Origin: a virus
Virus record (IMG/VR): IMGVR_UViG_3300011013_000028
Location: 1 to 42,773 of that record
DNA length: 42,773 nucleotides
Reading direction: 5' to 3' (one strand)
Shown here: positions 42,051 through 42,773 of the stretch, piece by piece
Layout of the letters: each line of letters begins with the position of its first letter
Numbering within the stretch: position 1 is the stretch's first letter
Notes under the pieces: model-generated
Told to the model about the DNA's origin: nothing
Databases searched by the model: none
What the model saw: the letters and a program-made list of their open reading frames with translations, nothing else
Position numbers and translations under genes: made by a program

Positions 42051-42267
42051 TATCTAAATTTTTTATTATTCTATCTGCAGCTTGTTTAAATGCTTCATCC
42101 CATTCTTTACATGAAACACAACTAGGATCATTACATAGGTTTAAAGCTTCTGGAGTCCTAGTTACATACCCCTTAGTTTTACAACCTTGTCCTATAACAA
42201 ATTCTCTTTTAGATTCATTTCCTAAAGTAAGTTCTAATAAATATTTTTCTAACTCCTTTTCACTCAT
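42037..42267 (-). CDS. Small Cys-containing protein, nearly leaderless
   Basis: 76 residues from ATG 42267 (MSEKELEKYLLELTLGNES). A longer reading from 42315 would have a hydrophobic start and run through the promoter, so it is rejected. Cysteines occur at QGCKTKGY, LCNDPSCVSC (C-x5-C-x2-C), which may bind a metal. The -7 box ends 5 nt before the ATG. It opens the first run of small minus-strand genes. Function unknown. Confidence 0.6.
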   Translation of the reverse strand: MSEKELEKYLLELTLGNESKREFVIGQGCKTKGYVTRTPEALNLCNDPSCVSCKEWDEAFKQAADRIIKNLDNGKE

Positions 42268-42272
42268 AATTG

Positions 42273-42304
42273 CAAATATACAAAAAATAAATGAGAATAC
42301 CAAA
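42273..42304 (-). promoter_or_regulatory. Bacteroidota-type promoter of the first small-gene run
   Basis: Minus strand: TTTG (42301-42304), 20 nt, then TATATTTG (42273-42280), with an A/T-rich UP-like tract upstream. The -7 box ends 5 nt before the ATG at 42267, giving an almost leaderless mRNA. Confidence 0.72.
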
Positions 42305-42385
42305 TATAATATCAAAAATTTTTTTAGGATGTTTAATAAGTTTTTCCTTTACTCTTAGGATAATACTAGTACCCCCTGGCAAATT

Positions 42386-42541
42386 TTAAAAAATTAATGT
42401 AAGATAGTTATTGTGACCCTCCAACAATCTAAGACCCCCTTTGATTACTGATGACCTCTGTACCCCGTACAAAGTCTCTGCAAAGGTGATAGCTTGCAGT
42501 CCTTTAGGAACAATGGTCATTGTATTCTTATTTAAACTCAT
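42386..42541 (-). CDS. Possible small ORF in the divergent region
   Basis: 51 codons from ATG 42541 to TAA 42386. The product begins MSLNKNTMTIVPKGLQ, and its later part (TLYGVQRSSVIKGGL) reads like a plausible small protein. The DNA is less AT-rich than usual intergenic sequence here. No family is recognised and no TAnnTTTG promoter precedes it, so it may be chance. It contains a 6-bp hairpin, CTGCAA/TTGCAG (42478-42499). The ATG is 20 nt from the plus-strand gene's ATG. Confidence 0.4.
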   Translation of the reverse strand: MSLNKNTMTIVPKGLQAITFAETLYGVQRSSVIKGGLRLLEGHNNYLTLIF

Positions 42542-42561
42542 ATAAATTAAAAACTAATATC

Positions 42562-42773
42562 ATGAATAAAGCAATTATTGTAGATGCATTACACCCAGTT
42601 ACTGCTGAATTAAATGCACAAAGAGCCAAAAAAGGTAAGTCTCAATTGAATGTTGATTATGTTACTATGGAGTTATCAACTGATCCTATCACTAATCCTA
42701 ATGCTGGAGGTAATGGTGCCTCAGGTGCTGTAAGCCAGTTATTAAGAGGTGGATTTGAGAAGAAGAGAACTAA
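42562..42773 (+). CDS. First gene of the opposite (plus-strand) block, 3' end outside window (partial)
   Basis: The only well-supported plus-strand gene: 70 complete codons from ATG 42562 to the edge with no stop. The product begins MNKAIIVDALHPVTAELNAQ, then a basic stretch (RAKKGKSQL) and a polar region (NPNAGGNGASGAVSQLLRGGF). It faces the minus-strand structural block across a ~290-nt divergent region, the arrangement typical of two-block crAss-like genomes. No TAnnTTTG promoter is visible upstream, hinting at a different polymerase. Family unknown. Confidence 0.7.
   Translation, partial: MNKAIIVDALHPVTAELNAQRAKKGKSQLNVDYVTMELSTDPITNPNAGGNGASGAVSQLLRGGFEKKRT

Noticed and set aside
42268-42315. 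N-terminal extension of the 42037 gene with a hydrophobic start
   Set aside because: It would overlap the promoter at 42273-42304; the ATG at 42267 follows the -7 box directly.
1-42773. Stop-codon recoding, as found in some crAss-like phages
   Set aside because: Large genes read through cleanly under the standard code, and at least one small gene ends at TAG with a sensible length.

Overview
The window looks like the structural half of a crAss-like tailed phage (Crassvirales-type podovirus) that infects a member of the Bacteroidota. Three things support this. The gene order is terminase, portal, scaffold-like protein, major capsid protein, fibres and lysis genes, tail rings, a ~1500-residue muzzle-like protein, then giant ejected 'cargo' proteins. 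The DNA is very AT-rich and uses A/T-rich start contexts instead of Shine-Dalgarno sites. Seven promoters have the Bacteroidota form (TTG/TTTG, exactly 20 nt, then TAnnTTTG). A flavobacterial relative, as for Cellulophaga phage phi14:2, is plausible but not shown by the sequence. No tRNA, CRISPR array, insertion sequence or integrase was seen. Stop codons read as standard.

Layout: almost everything is on the minus strand, so transcription runs from the right end to the left end. From right to left: (1) 42562-42773, the 5' end of a plus-strand gene, opening the opposite transcription block; (2) 42541-37260, a run of small, mostly unrecognised genes, including a GroES-like co-chaperonin, an HU/IHF-like protein and a winged-helix-like protein, plus a ~250-nt hairpin-rich leader at about 41101-41343; (3) 37260-26875, head genes: large terminase, portal, acidic scaffold-like protein, crAss-type major capsid protein, connector and decoration candidates; (4) 26831-19598, cysteine-rich and collagen-like fibre candidates, a holin/endolysin/spanin-like cassette, and a 569-residue tail fibre with smaller partners; (5) 19598-16692, a DUF1353 protein, a second membrane-anchored coiled coil, an HTH-metallophosphoesterase and ring proteins; (6) 16689-11357, tail hub and muzzle; (7) 11284 to the left edge, four cargo proteins. 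The last cargo protein is at least 1969 residues, carries a zincin HExxH protease motif, and leaves the window open-ended, probably towards the virion RNA polymerase region.

How the parts work together: terminase packages DNA through the portal into a capsid built on the scaffold. Rings, hub and muzzle form the short tail that holds the cargo proteins, which would be ejected with the DNA. The seven promoters resemble host-type Bacteroidota promoters, so the structural block is probably read by host RNA polymerase. The divergent plus-strand gene lacks such a promoter, which would fit reading by the phage's own virion RNA polymerase. The most unusual non-coding features are the shared 20-nt spacer promoters, two of which would give nearly leaderless mRNAs, and the structured leader with a 15-bp palindrome over its -33 element.
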